Shown here: positions 8,349-17,984 of the stretch, one piece after another
Layout of the letters: the number at the start of each line of letters is the position of its first letter
Position numbering within the stretch: position 1 is the stretch's first letter
Assembly (NCBI GenBank): GCA_902623975.1
Contig: CACNVR010000006.1
Coordinates: 1 to 60,906 of the forward strand
Direction: 5' to 3'
DNA length: 60,906 bases
Source: an uncultured Pelagibacteraceae bacterium
GTDB lineage: Bacteria; Pseudomonadota; Alphaproteobacteria; Pelagibacterales; Pelagibacteraceae
Made by a program: the position numbers and the translations under genes
Notes under the pieces: generated by a model
The model's database searches: none
Told to the model about the DNA's origin: nothing
Seen by the model: the letters and a program-made list of their open reading frames with translations, nothing else

Positions 8349-9533
8349 ATGCAAAAATTTAAGTCAGTTGAAAATCTAGTAAATCAACTGAAACCAGATA
8401 GGCCGATATATTGTATTAGAAAGAATTCTATTCTTTCCGCATCCAAATTTTTTCAAAAAAAATTTCCTGGTAGCATTTTATACGCAGTGAAAACAAATCC
8501 TCATCCTGAGGTAATCAAGACTCTTATAAAAAGTGGAATAAATCAATTTGATGTTGCCTCAATTGAAGAAATTAAGGTTATCAAAAAATTTAGTCAAACT
8601 GCTAAATGTTCTTATATGCATACTGTTAAAAGTAGAGAAAGTATTAGTGAAGCTTATTTTAAATTTGGTGTGAAGACATTTGCATTAGATACTAAAGATG
8701 AATTAATCAAGATTATTGAAAGTACGAGCAATGCTAAAGATCTTGAACTATTTGTGAGAGTAGCTGTTTCAAATGAACATGCTGAAATTGACTTATCTAA
8801 AAAATTTGGCGCTTTAAATTCTGAAGCATCAGGACTTCTTAGATTGGTTAAACAACATTCAAAAAAAGTTGGTTTAAGTTTTCATGTAGGCTCTCAATGT
8901 ATGCATCCAATATCATATGCAAAAGGTATTACTGAAATAGGAAATATAATTAAAAAAACAAAAATTATTCCAGATTACATTAATGTAGGTGGTGGATTTC
9001 CAACAATTTACCCTGATCTTGTTCCACAGTCTTTAAATGATTATTTTGAAGAGATCAAAAAAGGTTTGGATAATTTAAAGATTGAAAATTTACCAGAAAT
9101 TATTTGTGAACCCGGAAGAGCCTTGGTTGCTGAAAGTGGTTCAACAGTTGTAAGAGTTAATTTAAGAAAAAAACAAAAGCTTTATATAAATGATGGGACA
9201 TATGGAACTCTTTTTGATGCAGGAACACCGAATATAGTTTTCCCAACTAAAATGATTAAAGATAATTCAAATAAAATTGTCTCTAAAAAATTGACCGCTT
9301 TTGATTTTTATGGTCCGACTTGTGATAGTATGGATTATATGAAAGGACCTTTCCTTCTTCCTAACAATATAAAAGAGAATGACTATATTGAACTTGGGCA
9401 ACTAGGAGCCTATGGGTTGACATTTAGGACTCAATTTAATGGTTTCTACTCTAACGAAATTTATGAAGTTGAAGATAATCCTATAATGAGCCTTTACAAT
9501 AAAGACAGCAACAAAGATATTTTAGTTGCTTAA
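8349..9533 (+). CDS. PLP-dependent ornithine/lysine decarboxylase family enzyme (fold III)
   Basis: The 394-residue protein is a eukaryotic-ODC/DAP-decarboxylase-like fold III enzyme. The PLP lysine is Lys48 in YAVKTNPHPEVI. HVGSQ, GGGFPTIYPDL and EPGRALVAESG follow in the expected order, and the substrate/cysteine loop is GPTCDSMDYM near residue 320, with INDGTYGTLF before it. This pattern fits ornithine or lysine decarboxylase better than DAP decarboxylase, giving putrescine or cadaverine. The gene starts an operon: its stop overlaps the start of the DHS-like gene by one base and the ureohydrolase follows. Substrate choice between ornithine and lysine cannot be fixed by eye. Confidence 0.88.
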   Translation: MQKFKSVENLVNQLKPDRPIYCIRKNSILSASKFFQKKFPGSILYAVKTNPHPEVIKTLIKSGINQFDVASIEEIKVIKKFSQTAKCSYMHTVKSRESISEAYFKFGVKTFALDTKDELIKIIESTSNAKDLELFVRVAVSNEHAEIDLSKKFGALNSEASGLLRLVKQHSKKVGLSFHVGSQCMHPISYAKGITEIGNIIKKTKIIPDYINVGGGFPTIYPDLVPQSLNDYFEEIKKGLDNLKIENLPEIICEPGRALVAESGSTVVRVNLRKKQKLYINDGTYGTLFDAGTPNIVFPTKMIKDNSNKIVSKKLTAFDFYGPTCDSMDYMKGPFLLPNNIKENDYIELGQLGAYGLTFRTQFNGFYSNEIYEVEDNPIMSLYNKDSNKDILVA

Positions 9534-10576
9534 TGTCAAAAAATAAAATTTTAGGTCACAACAGTAAAAAAGATTTTCTTAAAAAACCTGTAGAGCACAT
9601 TGATATCACATCTTTTGACTCGAGGAAAATTATTTCCTCTATGGAAAAAATGTCTTTTGTTTCTCGAGAAACTGCAAATGCTGCGAATATTTATAACCAA
9701 ATGTTAAAAGATAAAGATTGTACAATTTTTCTTACTTTAGCTGGATCAACTTCTGCTGCTGGTTGTATGAATATTTATAAAGATTTAGTTAAATATAATA
9801 TGGTTGATGCAATTGTTGCAACTGGTGCATCTATAATTGATATGGATTTTTTTGAAGCTTTGGGATTTAAACATTATCAAGGCTCTCAATTTCAAGATGA
9901 TACTGAACTGAGAAAAAATTATATTGATAGAATATATGATACATACATAGACGAAGATGAACTTCAAATTTGCGATAAAAAAATTTGTGAAATAGCTGAC
10001 AGCCTAGAGCCTAAAAGTTATACATCAAGAGAGTTTATTAATGAAATGGGGAAATATTTGAAAAAAAACTCTGTAAAAAAAGACTCTTTGATTGAAACTG
10101 CTTTTAATCATAATGTGCCAATATTTTGTCCAGCATTCACAGACTCTAGTGCTGGTTTTGGTTTGGTAATTCATCAAGAAAAAAATCCCAAAGCACATAT
10201 CACAATAGACTCTATCAGAGAATTTAGAGAGTTAACTGAAATAAAAATTCAATCAAGTGGTTCGGGTTTATTTATGATAGGTGGTGGAGTACCGAAAAAC
10301 TTTATTCAAGATACTGTTATATGCGCTGAACTTTTAGGTAAAGAGGTTGACATGCACAAATATGCCGTCCAAATCACTGTCGCAGACTCGAGAGATGGAG
10401 CTTGTAGCAGTTCAACCTTAAAAGAAGCAAGCTCATGGGGCAAAGTTGATATCACTAAAGAACAAATGGTTTTTGCTGAAGCAACAAGTGTATTACCATT
10501 AATAGCTAGTGATGCTTACCATAAAGGTGAATGGAAAAATAGAGAAAGAAAAAACTTTACAAAAATTTTTGGATAA
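9533..10576 (+). CDS. Deoxyhypusine-synthase-like protein (probable polyamine aminobutyltransferase)
   Basis: The 347-residue product belongs to the deoxyhypusine synthase family. FLTLAGSTSAAGCMNIYKDL near residue 65, the VATGASIIDMDF segment, GSGLFMIGGGVPKNF and ADSRDGACSSST are in family order. The catalytic lysine, which in true DHS forms the aminobutyl enzyme intermediate, is present as Lys304 in SSWGK. Bacteria lack eIF5A, so modification of that protein is unlikely. DHS chemistry (NAD-dependent transfer of a 4-aminobutyl group) onto a free amine would give homospermidine or a related polyamine. Its position between the decarboxylase (one-base overlap) and an agmatinase-family gene supports a polyamine role. 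The exact product is inference. Confidence 0.85.
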   Translation: MSKNKILGHNSKKDFLKKPVEHIDITSFDSRKIISSMEKMSFVSRETANAANIYNQMLKDKDCTIFLTLAGSTSAAGCMNIYKDLVKYNMVDAIVATGASIIDMDFFEALGFKHYQGSQFQDDTELRKNYIDRIYDTYIDEDELQICDKKICEIADSLEPKSYTSREFINEMGKYLKKNSVKKDSLIETAFNHNVPIFCPAFTDSSAGFGLVIHQEKNPKAHITIDSIREFRELTEIKIQSSGSGLFMIGGGVPKNFIQDTVICAELLGKEVDMHKYAVQITVADSRDGACSSSTLKEASSWGKVDITKEQMVFAEATSVLPLIASDAYHKGEWKNRERKNFTKIFG

Positions 10577-10580
10577 AACA

Positions 10581-11456
10581 TTGCAATATCTTTCAAATAA
10601 AAAAGGATTTCTAGGAATAGATAATAAATTTAATATTAAAGAAAAAGTAGTAATTATTCCTTTTGGTCTGGAAAAAACTGTGAGTTATGGTGGTGGGACT
10701 AGAAATGGTCCAAAAGAAATAATCAAAGCTTCTCATCAAGTAGAATTATACGACGAAGAGTTAAATTGTGAACCATATAAAAAAATAGGAATAAAAACCT
10801 TAAAACCTTTTAAGATTAATAGAAACATCAAAAAAGCACTTAAAAAAATAGCTGAGGTAAATAAAGAAGTTTTAGATAATAAACTTTTTCCAATGACTTT
10901 TGGTGGTGAACATTCAATTACTCCTGGATGTATTATGCCGTTTGTCAAAAAGCATAAAAAGATATATCTTTTACACTTTGATGCCCACGCAGATTTAAGA
11001 GAAAGTTATAATGGTGAAAAATTTTCTCATGCATCGGCAATTAGAAGGTGTTTAGATCACAAAAATGTATCTGTAATTTCATTTGGAATAAGAAATATTT
11101 CAAAAAGTGAAATGCCTTTTTTAAAAAAAAATAAATCAAGAATTAATATTTTTTGGGCAAAAGATAAAGCAAAATGGGATTTAAAAAAATTTCAAAAACT
11201 TATTAAAAATAAAACTGTATATCTTACTTTTGATGTTGATGGTTTAGACTCAAGTATTATGCCGGCGACTGGAACACCAGAACCTGGTGGTTTATTATGG
11301 GATGAAACTTTAAATATAATCAAAATTGCCTCTAAAAATTCAAATATTGTTGGTGCAGATATTAATGAACTTGCACCAATCAAAGGTTTTAATTCATACA
11401 ATTTTTTAGTGGCTAAGTTAGCTTATAAAATTTTGTCTTACAAATATTTATACTAG
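10581..11456 (+). CDS. speB: Agmatinase/arginase-family ureohydrolase
   Basis: This binuclear-manganese ureohydrolase has its metal ligands in GGEHSIT, HFDAHADLRE and TFDVDGLDSSIMPATGTPEPGG. The last wording is closer to agmatinase (SpeB) than to arginase. The open frame extends back to 10509 inside the DHS-like gene, but homology begins near LQYLSNKKGFLG. A TTG at 10581, four bases after the upstream stop, gives 291 residues and avoids a 68-base overlap, so I prefer it. The enzyme would hydrolyse agmatine or another guanidino compound to the amine plus urea. No arginine decarboxylase is seen here. The gene converges on the queuosine-precursor transporter with two bases between. Confidence 0.85.
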   Translation: MQYLSNKKGFLGIDNKFNIKEKVVIIPFGLEKTVSYGGGTRNGPKEIIKASHQVELYDEELNCEPYKKIGIKTLKPFKINRNIKKALKKIAEVNKEVLDNKLFPMTFGGEHSITPGCIMPFVKKHKKIYLLHFDAHADLRESYNGEKFSHASAIRRCLDHKNVSVISFGIRNISKSEMPFLKKNKSRINIFWAKDKAKWDLKKFQKLIKNKTVYLTFDVDGLDSSIMPATGTPEPGGLLWDETLNIIKIASKNSNIVGADINELAPIKGFNSYNFLVAKLAYKILSYKYLY

Positions 11457-11458
11457 AT

Positions 11459-12007
11459 TTAAATTGGTTTTAATGTTTTCAATAATAATCTAAATGGAAT
11501 TAACATTACCAGTGCTACAAAAATCTTAACACTTAAATCTCCTAGTGATAGCGTAATCCACGGAATACCAGTTCCATAAAAAGATATTGAAAAAAATATG
11601 AATGTGTCAACTGCTGATCCTACCATTGATGATGTTAAAGGTGCAATAAACCATTCTTTTTTTCTAAGCTTATCAAAAATTTGAACATCTAATAACTGAG
11701 CAATCAAAAAAGCAACACCTGAACCAATGGCAATTCTTATAGAAATTAGATCAGTAAAGTTTGTCGAAAATAAAAGAGTAAAACTTATTCCAATCGCAAA
11801 GCCAATATAAACAATCTTTCTAGCAACTATCTTTCCGAAAGATCTATTAGCTAGATCTGTTATCAAAAATGCAATTGGATAGCTAAATGCACCATAAGTT
11901 AAAATCTCCTCTAAACCGTAATATTGTATAGGAAACTGCACTAAGTAATTAGAGGCTAAAACAACTGCTCCCATTAATAATGAGAGTGTCAAAAAAATTT
12001 TATTCAT
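11459..12007 (-). CDS. Queuosine precursor transporter, YhhQ/VUT family
   Basis: The 182-residue membrane protein has about six helices and the VUT-family core: ASNYLVQFPIQYYG near residue 18, YPIAFLITDLANRSFG near 43-58 with the charged TDL motif, and SSMVGSAVDTFIFFSISFYG near 125-145. Family members import queuosine precursors such as preQ0 or preQ1 for tRNA modification. Its start codon overlaps the rpmB stop by one base, so it is expressed from the rpmB promoter. Convergent speB ends two bases away. The substrate is inferred from the family only. Confidence 0.85.
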   Translation of the reverse strand: MNKIFLTLSLLMGAVVLASNYLVQFPIQYYGLEEILTYGAFSYPIAFLITDLANRSFGKIVARKIVYIGFAIGISFTLLFSTNFTDLISIRIAIGSGVAFLIAQLLDVQIFDKLRKKEWFIAPLTSSMVGSAVDTFIFFSISFYGTGIPWITLSLGDLSVKIFVALVMLIPFRLLLKTLKPI

Positions 12008-12321
12008 TAAATAGTCTTGGATTGAACTTGTTTTTTTTGAAATGGTGACTTAATTAGTAAACTCTTTTTAAGTTTTTTTAATCTTGGAGACAAATTCTTA
12101 TTTTTAACGGTTTTTAAAAATTCGTCAAAACTTCCCTTTTTATCTACAGATCTCAAGCCTGCATTACTAACGTTAAGCTTCAAACTTCTTTTTAAGAGCT
12201 CGCTCGTAAATTTTACCTTTTTTAGATTAGGTAAAAATCTTCTTTTTGTCTTGTTGTTAGCATGGCTAACATTATGACCCTTCATTGGAATTTTACCGGT
12301 AAGTTCACATTTTTTTGACAT
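12007..12321 (-). CDS. rpmB: 50S ribosomal protein L28
   Basis: The 104-residue protein starts [23 protein letters not shown], the invariant L28 opening (first 20 residues carry the CELTGK and VSHANNKT signatures), followed by RRFLPNLKK. The open frame extends 34 codons further upstream, but that part overlaps a strong promoter and the pyrD 3' end and has no L28 homology, so the ATG at 12321 is the start. It is followed directly by the queuosine-precursor transporter gene. The length matches alphaproteobacterial L28 (about 95-105), longer than the E. coli protein. Confidence 0.97.
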   Translation of the reverse strand: MSKKCELTGKIPMKGHNVSHANNKTKRRFLPNLKKVKFTSELLKRSLKLNVSNAGLRSVDKKGSFDEFLKTVKNKNLSPRLKKLKKSLLIKSPFQKKQVQSKTI

Positions 12322-12333
12322 AATAACATCGAC

Positions 12334-12362
12334 TATATAGTGTGTGATAATGATTGCGTCAA
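12334..12362 (-). promoter_or_regulatory. Sigma-70-type promoter of rpmB
   Basis: On the minus strand a -35 box TTGACG (12362-12357) and a -10 box TATATA (12339-12334) are separated by 17 bases. They lie in the 52-base gap between pyrD and rpmB. Transcription would begin near 12327, only about six bases before the rpmB ATG, giving a very short leader. Confidence 0.65.
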
Positions 12363-12373
12363 GTTTATATAAT

Positions 12374-13426
12374 TTAGGAAATAGTTTTTTTCCCAATGAT
12401 TTCACTATAATGTTTAACTCCATCTTTTAATAGCAATTCTTTAAGCTCTTTTTTAATGAGGTTTACAATATTTGGACCTCTATATACCATTCCGGTATAA
12501 AGTTGAACATAACTTGCTCCAGCCAAAAACTTTTTATACGCACTTATTCCCGAGTCCACTCCACCCACACCAATGATTTTTATTTCATCTCCAATAATTT
12601 TATAGAATTGATTAATCAGTTTTGTAGATTTATCCTCAATTGGTTTTCCTGATAAACCACCTTTTTGATGTTTTTGAATATCATTCAATTTATCCCTGGT
12701 AGAGTCAGAGGTATTTGATAAAATTACTGCTTCTATATTGCTTTTTAAAAGAACTTCAGAAATTTTACTTATTTCTTCATCTTTAATATCTGGTGAAACC
12801 TTAACGACAATCGGAATCTTTGAACCTAAATTTTTTTTTTCATTATTAATATTTTTCAATAGATCTTCTAATTTATTTTTATCATGAAAACTTCTAAGTT
12901 CCTCTGTATTGGGTGAAGAAATATTTATTGTAATATAATCAGCAACTTTATGAAAAATTCTTAAGCATTCAATGTAATCATTGAGCCTATTGTTTGAATC
13001 TTTGTTTGGGCCAATATTAATTCCTAATAAACCACTCTGTTTATTTGAGGAAATTCTGTCAAAAATATTTCTTGCTCCCAAATTATTAAAGCCCAATCTA
13101 TTAATAAGAGCTTCATCTTCAACTAATCTGAAAACTCTAGGTTTTGGATTCCCATATTGCCTAAAAGGTGTAACTGTACCTACCTCTACAAAACCAAATC
13201 CAAGCTTAAACAGTGAATTATAAACCTCTGCATTTTTATCAAATCCAGCAGCCATACCAATAGGATTTTCAAGTTCATTATCAAATAATTTAGTTTTAAA
13301 AAAAGAACTATCTTTCTTCTTATCTAAAACATTTGGAACAAAATTAAATTTCAAAGACTTTATTGCTAAATCATGAGCTGTCTCTGGATCTAATTTAAAA
13401 ATTAAGGATCTTAAATTTGAAAACAT
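12374..13426 (-). CDS. pyrD: Dihydroorotate dehydrogenase (quinone), class 2
   Basis: The enzyme oxidises dihydroorotate to orotate in pyrimidine synthesis, passing electrons to membrane quinone. The 350-residue product has the class 2 N-terminal membrane-associating helix ([19 protein letters not shown]) and [15 protein letters not shown] near residue 55. The catalytic-serine region is [16 protein letters not shown] near 170, and the FMN-binding stretch is [20 protein letters not shown] near 290. Class 1 enzymes use a cysteine there. The start overlaps the lysS stop by one base, so it is coupled to lysS. Confidence 0.96.
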   Translation of the reverse strand: MFSNLRSLIFKLDPETAHDLAIKSLKFNFVPNVLDKKKDSSFFKTKLFDNELENPIGMAAGFDKNAEVYNSLFKLGFGFVEVGTVTPFRQYGNPKPRVFRLVEDEALINRLGFNNLGARNIFDRISSNKQSGLLGINIGPNKDSNNRLNDYIECLRIFHKVADYITINISSPNTEELRSFHDKNKLEDLLKNINNEKKNLGSKIPIVVKVSPDIKDEEISKISEVLLKSNIEAVILSNTSDSTRDKLNDIQKHQKGGLSGKPIEDKSTKLINQFYKIIGDEIKIIGVGGVDSGISAYKKFLAGASYVQLYTGMVYRGPNIVNLIKKELKELLLKDGVKHYSEIIGKKTIS

Positions 13427-14988
13427 TATTTAATTTTATTTATTATAAGATCTTTTGTTTCTTTAACACCAAAAAAACTTATAAAAAAACCCATTCGAGG
13501 ACCATTTTCATCTCCAAATACAACTTCATAAATTAATTTAAACCAATCTCTTAAGTTTTCTGAATATCCATTATCTTTTCCAGTTGAATAAATTAACGTT
13601 TGAATATCCTCTGGGGACATTTTGTCATTACATGAACCTAAAGTCTTAATTAACGCCTCTAATGCTTTTTTTTCTTGTTGATTAGGAGTCTTGTATTTTT
13701 TTTTAGTTTTTATAACATCGTTAAAATATTTGATAGCATACCCCACCAAACTATCAAAAATAGGGTGTTCTTTCTCAATAATATTATCTTTATATTTTTT
13801 TACAAACTTCCACAGAAGTTCTTTGTTTTCAGCGTTACTTGTTTCAACAAGATTTAATAACATAGAAAATGACATAATTAATTTTTCTTTAGGCACATTT
13901 CCATTATGGACATGCCATGTCGGATTCATCAATAATTGAAGTTCATCTTGGTTTTTGGCTTTTTCGATAAATTCCAAGTATTCATCAACAGCTTTTGGAA
14001 CTATTTCATTATATAGTTTTTTTGCTCTTTTTGGATTCTGATACATATATAACGATAAACTCTCTGGGGAGGCATAATCTAACCATTGTTCTATTGTTAT
14101 TCCATTTCCTTTCGATTTAGAAATCTTTTCACCTTTTTCATCTAAAAAGAGCTCATAAGCAAAACCAGCTGGATTTCTTTTTCCAATTAATTTAATGATC
14201 TTTGTTGATAGTATTGCACTTTCTATTAAGTCTTTTCCATACATTTCAAAATCAACATCAAGAGCATACCATCTCATAGCCCAGTCTACTTTCCACTGCA
14301 ATTTACAATGGCCGTCAAGAATACTAGTCTCAAGCTCCTTACCATTATTATCAAAAATTATTGAAGACTTTGAATTATCAATTTCTTTTACTGGAATTTC
14401 TAAGACATGTCCTGTTTTAGGACAAATAGGTAAGAATGGGCTATAAGTTTTTTGTCTTTCTTTACCAAGGGTAGGTAAAATAATATTCATTATTCCATCA
14501 TAATTTTCTAAGATAATTTTGAGAGTTGAATTAAAAAAACCTGATTTATAAAGTTGAGTTGAACTTTTAAAATTATAATTAAAATTAAAATTATCTAAAA
14601 AATTTTTTAATTTTTCATTATTATGTTCTCCAAAGCTATTATATTTTTCAAAAGGATCTGGAACTTGAGTCAAAGGCTTGTGCAAATTTTTTTCTAATAA
14701 TTCTTTATTAGGTACGTTATCCGGTACTTTTCTAAGACCATCCATATCATCTGAAAATGTAATAATTTCTGTTGGAATATCGGTCAAATGTTTTAATGCA
14801 TTTGCTATCATTGTCGTTCTTGCAACTTCTCCAAAAGTTCCGATATGAGGAAGACCACTTGGACCATACCCTGTCTGTAATGTTATCTTGCCTTTTTTTT
14901 CTAAAATAGACTTTCTTTCTCTTAGCATTTTTTTCGCCTCAACGATCGGCCAAGAGCTTGTTTTTTCTAAGTTTTCATTTTTAATCAT
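13426..14988 (-). CDS. lysS: Lysyl-tRNA synthetase, class I (LysRS1)
   Basis: This 520-residue synthetase charges tRNA-Lys but belongs to the archaeal-type class I family, unlike the class II enzyme of most bacteria. The HIGH-like motif is PSGLPHIGTFGE near residue 45 and the KMSKS loop is KISKSKGNG near 290. The FSDDMDGLRKVPDN stretch between them is typical of LysRS1. Class I LysRS is usual in alphaproteobacteria, so recent transfer is not implied. The gene is divergent from the potassium transporter gene across an 87-base gap and heads a unit with pyrD. Confidence 0.96.
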   Translation of the reverse strand: MIKNENLEKTSSWPIVEAKKMLRERKSILEKKGKITLQTGYGPSGLPHIGTFGEVARTTMIANALKHLTDIPTEIITFSDDMDGLRKVPDNVPNKELLEKNLHKPLTQVPDPFEKYNSFGEHNNEKLKNFLDNFNFNYNFKSSTQLYKSGFFNSTLKIILENYDGIMNIILPTLGKERQKTYSPFLPICPKTGHVLEIPVKEIDNSKSSIIFDNNGKELETSILDGHCKLQWKVDWAMRWYALDVDFEMYGKDLIESAILSTKIIKLIGKRNPAGFAYELFLDEKGEKISKSKGNGITIEQWLDYASPESLSLYMYQNPKRAKKLYNEIVPKAVDEYLEFIEKAKNQDELQLLMNPTWHVHNGNVPKEKLIMSFSMLLNLVETSNAENKELLWKFVKKYKDNIIEKEHPIFDSLVGYAIKYFNDVIKTKKKYKTPNQQEKKALEALIKTLGSCNDKMSPEDIQTLIYSTGKDNGYSENLRDWFKLIYEVVFGDENGPRMGFFISFFGVKETKDLIINKIK

Positions 14989-15075
14989 GAATAATTCAAA
15001 AAAATCCTTAATATTAGATTTACTTAATTCTTATAGAGTTGAAATTTATTTACCATAAAATAATGTTCTTTCAAA

Positions 15076-16515
15076 ATGTCTAATTACAAAACAGTTTTTT
15101 TTACTCTTGGTATACTACAAGTAATTTTAGGGGTATTTATGCTTATTCCAATTATTGCACAATTCATTTACCAAGAAATAGACTCCTCATTTTTTGGTGC
15201 ATCAATTATTACAATTATTTTTGGGTCATTGTTTTTTTTATCAAATTTAGATCACAGTAAAAAACTTAATCTTCAACAAGCATTCTTATTAACTGCACTA
15301 TCTTGGATAAGTATAGCAATTTTTGGATCGCTCCCATTTTGGTTATCCAACGTTGAGTTCTCTTTCGTGAACGCTTTTTTTGAGAGTATGTCAGGAATAA
15401 CTACCACAGGATCTACTATAATATCTAATTTAGAGACTATGCCAAAAGGTATTTTATTGTGGCGAGCCTTACTACAGTGGTTGGGTGGGATTGGTATAAT
15501 TGTTATGGCCATAACATTGATGCCAATTATGAATGTTGGTGGTATGCAATTATTTAAGATTTCAAATAATGACTCCTCAGAAAAAATTCTGCCTAAGTCA
15601 AAAGAAATAGCCTTAAGGTTGATTTACATTTATTCTCTATTAACTATAATATGTGGGGTTACATATTATTCATTTGGAATGGGTGCTTTTGATAGTGTAA
15701 CTCATTCTATGACAACCATATCTACTGGCGGATTTTCAAATTATAATCAATCATTGGGTTTTTTTAATAATATTCAAATTGAAATCTCTGCTATGCTATT
15801 CATTATCCTAGGCAGTTTACCGTTCATCGCATATATAAAATTTTTAAGTGGAGATAAAAAAATATTTTTTTCAGATGTTCAAATCACCTCGTTTATAAAA
15901 ATTATTTTTATTAGTATAATAATTTTGTCTCTTTATATTAGTTTTAATAACAATATTAAATTAGATCTTAGATCTATTTCCTTTAATGTCATTTCTATTT
16001 TAACAGGAACTGGCTATGTAAATGCCCAATTTGATAATTGGGGTAACTTTCCATTGGTGATATTTTTGTTACTTATGTTTATTGGTGGATGTGCAGGTTC
16101 AACTACTTGCGGTATTAAGATATTTAGAATTCAAATTTTATACAAATTTGTGGCAAATCAAATTAAAAAAATTATTTACCCAAAAGGAATTTTTATTTTA
16201 AAATATGATAAAAATCCTGTAGATAATAAATTTGTAGCTTCTATAATTTCTTTTATATACTTGTACTTAGTAATTTTTTTTATCATTACAGCATTGCTCT
16301 CCTTAACGGGACTAAATTTTATTACTTCAATTTCAGGTGCTGCTACATCAATTTCAAATGTTGGACCTGGTCTTGGTTCAATAATTGGACCAAATGGTGA
16401 CTTTTCATCACTTCCAGATATTTCTAAAATAATTTTAACATTGGGTATGATACTGGGAAGATTAGAATTATTTGCAATTTTAGTTTTATTTTTACCATCA
16501 TTTTGGCGTAACTAA
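15076..16515 (+). CDS. trkH: Potassium uptake transporter, TrkH/KtrB family
   Basis: The 479-residue integral membrane protein contains the four pore repeats of the Trk/Ktr/HKT superfamily. Selectivity-filter segments are SGITTTGSTI (about 115), TISTGGFSNY (about 215), LTGTGYVNAQ (about 310) and SNVGPGLGS (about 430), each with its filter glycine. These proteins import K+ driven by ion gradients and normally need a cytosolic TrkA/KtrA regulator, which is not nearby. It starts a plus-strand run with ampG (seven bases later) and the C40 peptidase. Confidence 0.93.
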   Translation: MSNYKTVFFTLGILQVILGVFMLIPIIAQFIYQEIDSSFFGASIITIIFGSLFFLSNLDHSKKLNLQQAFLLTALSWISIAIFGSLPFWLSNVEFSFVNAFFESMSGITTTGSTIISNLETMPKGILLWRALLQWLGGIGIIVMAITLMPIMNVGGMQLFKISNNDSSEKILPKSKEIALRLIYIYSLLTIICGVTYYSFGMGAFDSVTHSMTTISTGGFSNYNQSLGFFNNIQIEISAMLFIILGSLPFIAYIKFLSGDKKIFFSDVQITSFIKIIFISIIILSLYISFNNNIKLDLRSISFNVISILTGTGYVNAQFDNWGNFPLVIFLLLMFIGGCAGSTTCGIKIFRIQILYKFVANQIKKIIYPKGIFILKYDKNPVDNKFVASIISFIYLYLVIFFIITALLSLTGLNFITSISGAATSISNVGPGLGSIIGPNGDFSSLPDISKIILTLGMILGRLELFAILVLFLPSFWRN

Positions 16516-16522
16516 TTTAACT

Positions 16523-17983
16523 ATGAAAAATAATAATATTTTCTTTCAAAAAAAACCCCTTAAAATGCTTTGTTTAGGCTTCTCCTCTGGACTTCCTATT
16601 TTATTAGTTTTTTCAACACTTTCTGTTTGGTTAGTAAAAGCAGGTGTTGATAGAAGTACGGTAACTTTATTTAGTTGGGCCGGTTTTGCTTATGCTTTTA
16701 AATATTTATGGTCTCCTTTAGTAGATAATTACAGATTACCAATTTTAAAAAAACTGGGACATAGAAGAAGTTGGCTTCTGTTTACACAAATTTCAATAAT
16801 CTTATGTTTAGTATTCACTGCATTGACTGATCCACAAAATAATTTGTTCTTTACAGCACTTTTTATTACTCTTTTAGCTTTCTTTAGTTCTACTCAAGAT
16901 ATTTTAGTTGATGCTTTTAGAATAGAGTCTGTTCCTCAATCATACCAGGGACCAATGTCATCGATGTATATAGCAGGTTATAGAGTTGCTATGCTTGTAG
17001 CAGGTGCAGGGAGTTTATGGTTAGCTGCTTTTTTTGGTACAGAGCTTTACAATCAAAATGTATGGCAAAAAGTATATATTATAATGTCAATTTTCATGCT
17101 AATCGGAATTTTTGCAACATTATCGTCAAGTGAACCTAAGATTAAAAAGAAATTAACAACTGACAATCATATAAATTTTTTGATCACAATACTTTTCTCT
17201 GTAATAAGTTTTATATCAATTTATTCTCTTTTAGATAATCCTTTTGAAAAAGAGCAAGTTTTTTTAAGTTTTATTTTTTCTTTTTCAAGAATGGTAATTT
17301 GTTTTATATCTGCTTTTTTAATATTTAATTTATTTATCTTAATTGGCTTTACTTCAAAAAAAAAAATTACAAAAAGCTATCTTTCACCAATTTTTAATTT
17401 CCTTGATAGATATGGAAAATTTGCTTTTTTAATACTAATGTTAATCTCTTTGTACCGGATAGCTGACGTAGTAATGGGTGTGATGGCAAATATTTTTTAT
17501 CTAGAAAAAGGTTATAGGATTTCTGAAATTGCTACTTTCTCAAAATTTTTTGGAGTTTTTGCAACAATACTTGGTGGTTTTATTGGTGGATATAGTTCAT
17601 ATAAATTCGGAACGATGAAAGCTTTATTTTTTGGAGCATTGATTGCTGCAGCAAGTAATTTATTGTTTGCTTGGCTTGCTGTTTCGCCAATAAGCATAAA
17701 TTTTTTGATCGCTGTAATTACTGCAGATAATATTTCAAGTGGTTTTGCAGGTGCAGCATTTGTGATTTATTTATCCGGTCTAACATCATTAAAATTCACA
17801 GCTACACAATATGCATTATTTAGTTCAATAATGCTTTTTATTCCAAAATTAATTGCAGGCTATGCTGGAAGTTGGGTTGATGTAATGGGATACTCATATT
17901 TTTTCTCTTTAACTGCTTTACTAGGATTACCAGTTCTAGGTTTAATAATATGGATTAGTAAAGTTGCTCCAATAAGGAATTGA
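16523..17983 (+). CDS. ampG: AmpG-type muropeptide MFS permease
   Basis: The 486-residue major facilitator protein has the AmpG pattern: GFSSGLPILLVFSTLSVWL at the first helix, FKYLWSPLVDNY at the first cytosolic loop, GHRRSWLL after it, and SSTQDILVDAFRIE around residue 125. AmpG imports GlcNAc-anhydroMurNAc-peptides from the periplasm for peptidoglycan recycling. It sits directly before a NlpC/P60 peptidase without a signal peptide, which could trim imported muropeptides. Acetyl-CoA transporters of eukaryotes share the fold, but the bacterial context favours AmpG. Confidence 0.88.
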   Translation: MKNNNIFFQKKPLKMLCLGFSSGLPILLVFSTLSVWLVKAGVDRSTVTLFSWAGFAYAFKYLWSPLVDNYRLPILKKLGHRRSWLLFTQISIILCLVFTALTDPQNNLFFTALFITLLAFFSSTQDILVDAFRIESVPQSYQGPMSSMYIAGYRVAMLVAGAGSLWLAAFFGTELYNQNVWQKVYIIMSIFMLIGIFATLSSSEPKIKKKLTTDNHINFLITILFSVISFISIYSLLDNPFEKEQVFLSFIFSFSRMVICFISAFLIFNLFILIGFTSKKKITKSYLSPIFNFLDRYGKFAFLILMLISLYRIADVVMGVMANIFYLEKGYRISEIATFSKFFGVFATILGGFIGGYSSYKFGTMKALFFGALIAAASNLLFAWLAVSPISINFLIAVITADNISSGFAGAAFVIYLSGLTSLKFTATQYALFSSIMLFIPKLIAGYAGSWVDVMGYSYFFSLTALLGLPVLGLIIWISKVAPIRN

Positions 17984-17984
17984 A

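Noticed and set aside
10509-10580. Longer N-terminus of the ureohydrolase, starting inside the DHS-like gene
   Set aside because: It would overlap 68 bases of a conserved coding end, and family similarity begins after the TTG at 10581.
12322-12423. A 34-codon N-terminal extension of rpmB
   Set aside because: L28 homology starts at the internal ATG (12321); the extension covers a clear promoter and the end of pyrD.
14989-15075. TTGAAA-16-TAATGT promoter for the potassium transporter gene
   Set aside because: The -10 box is weak and lies only nine bases before the ATG, so I do not list it as a feature.
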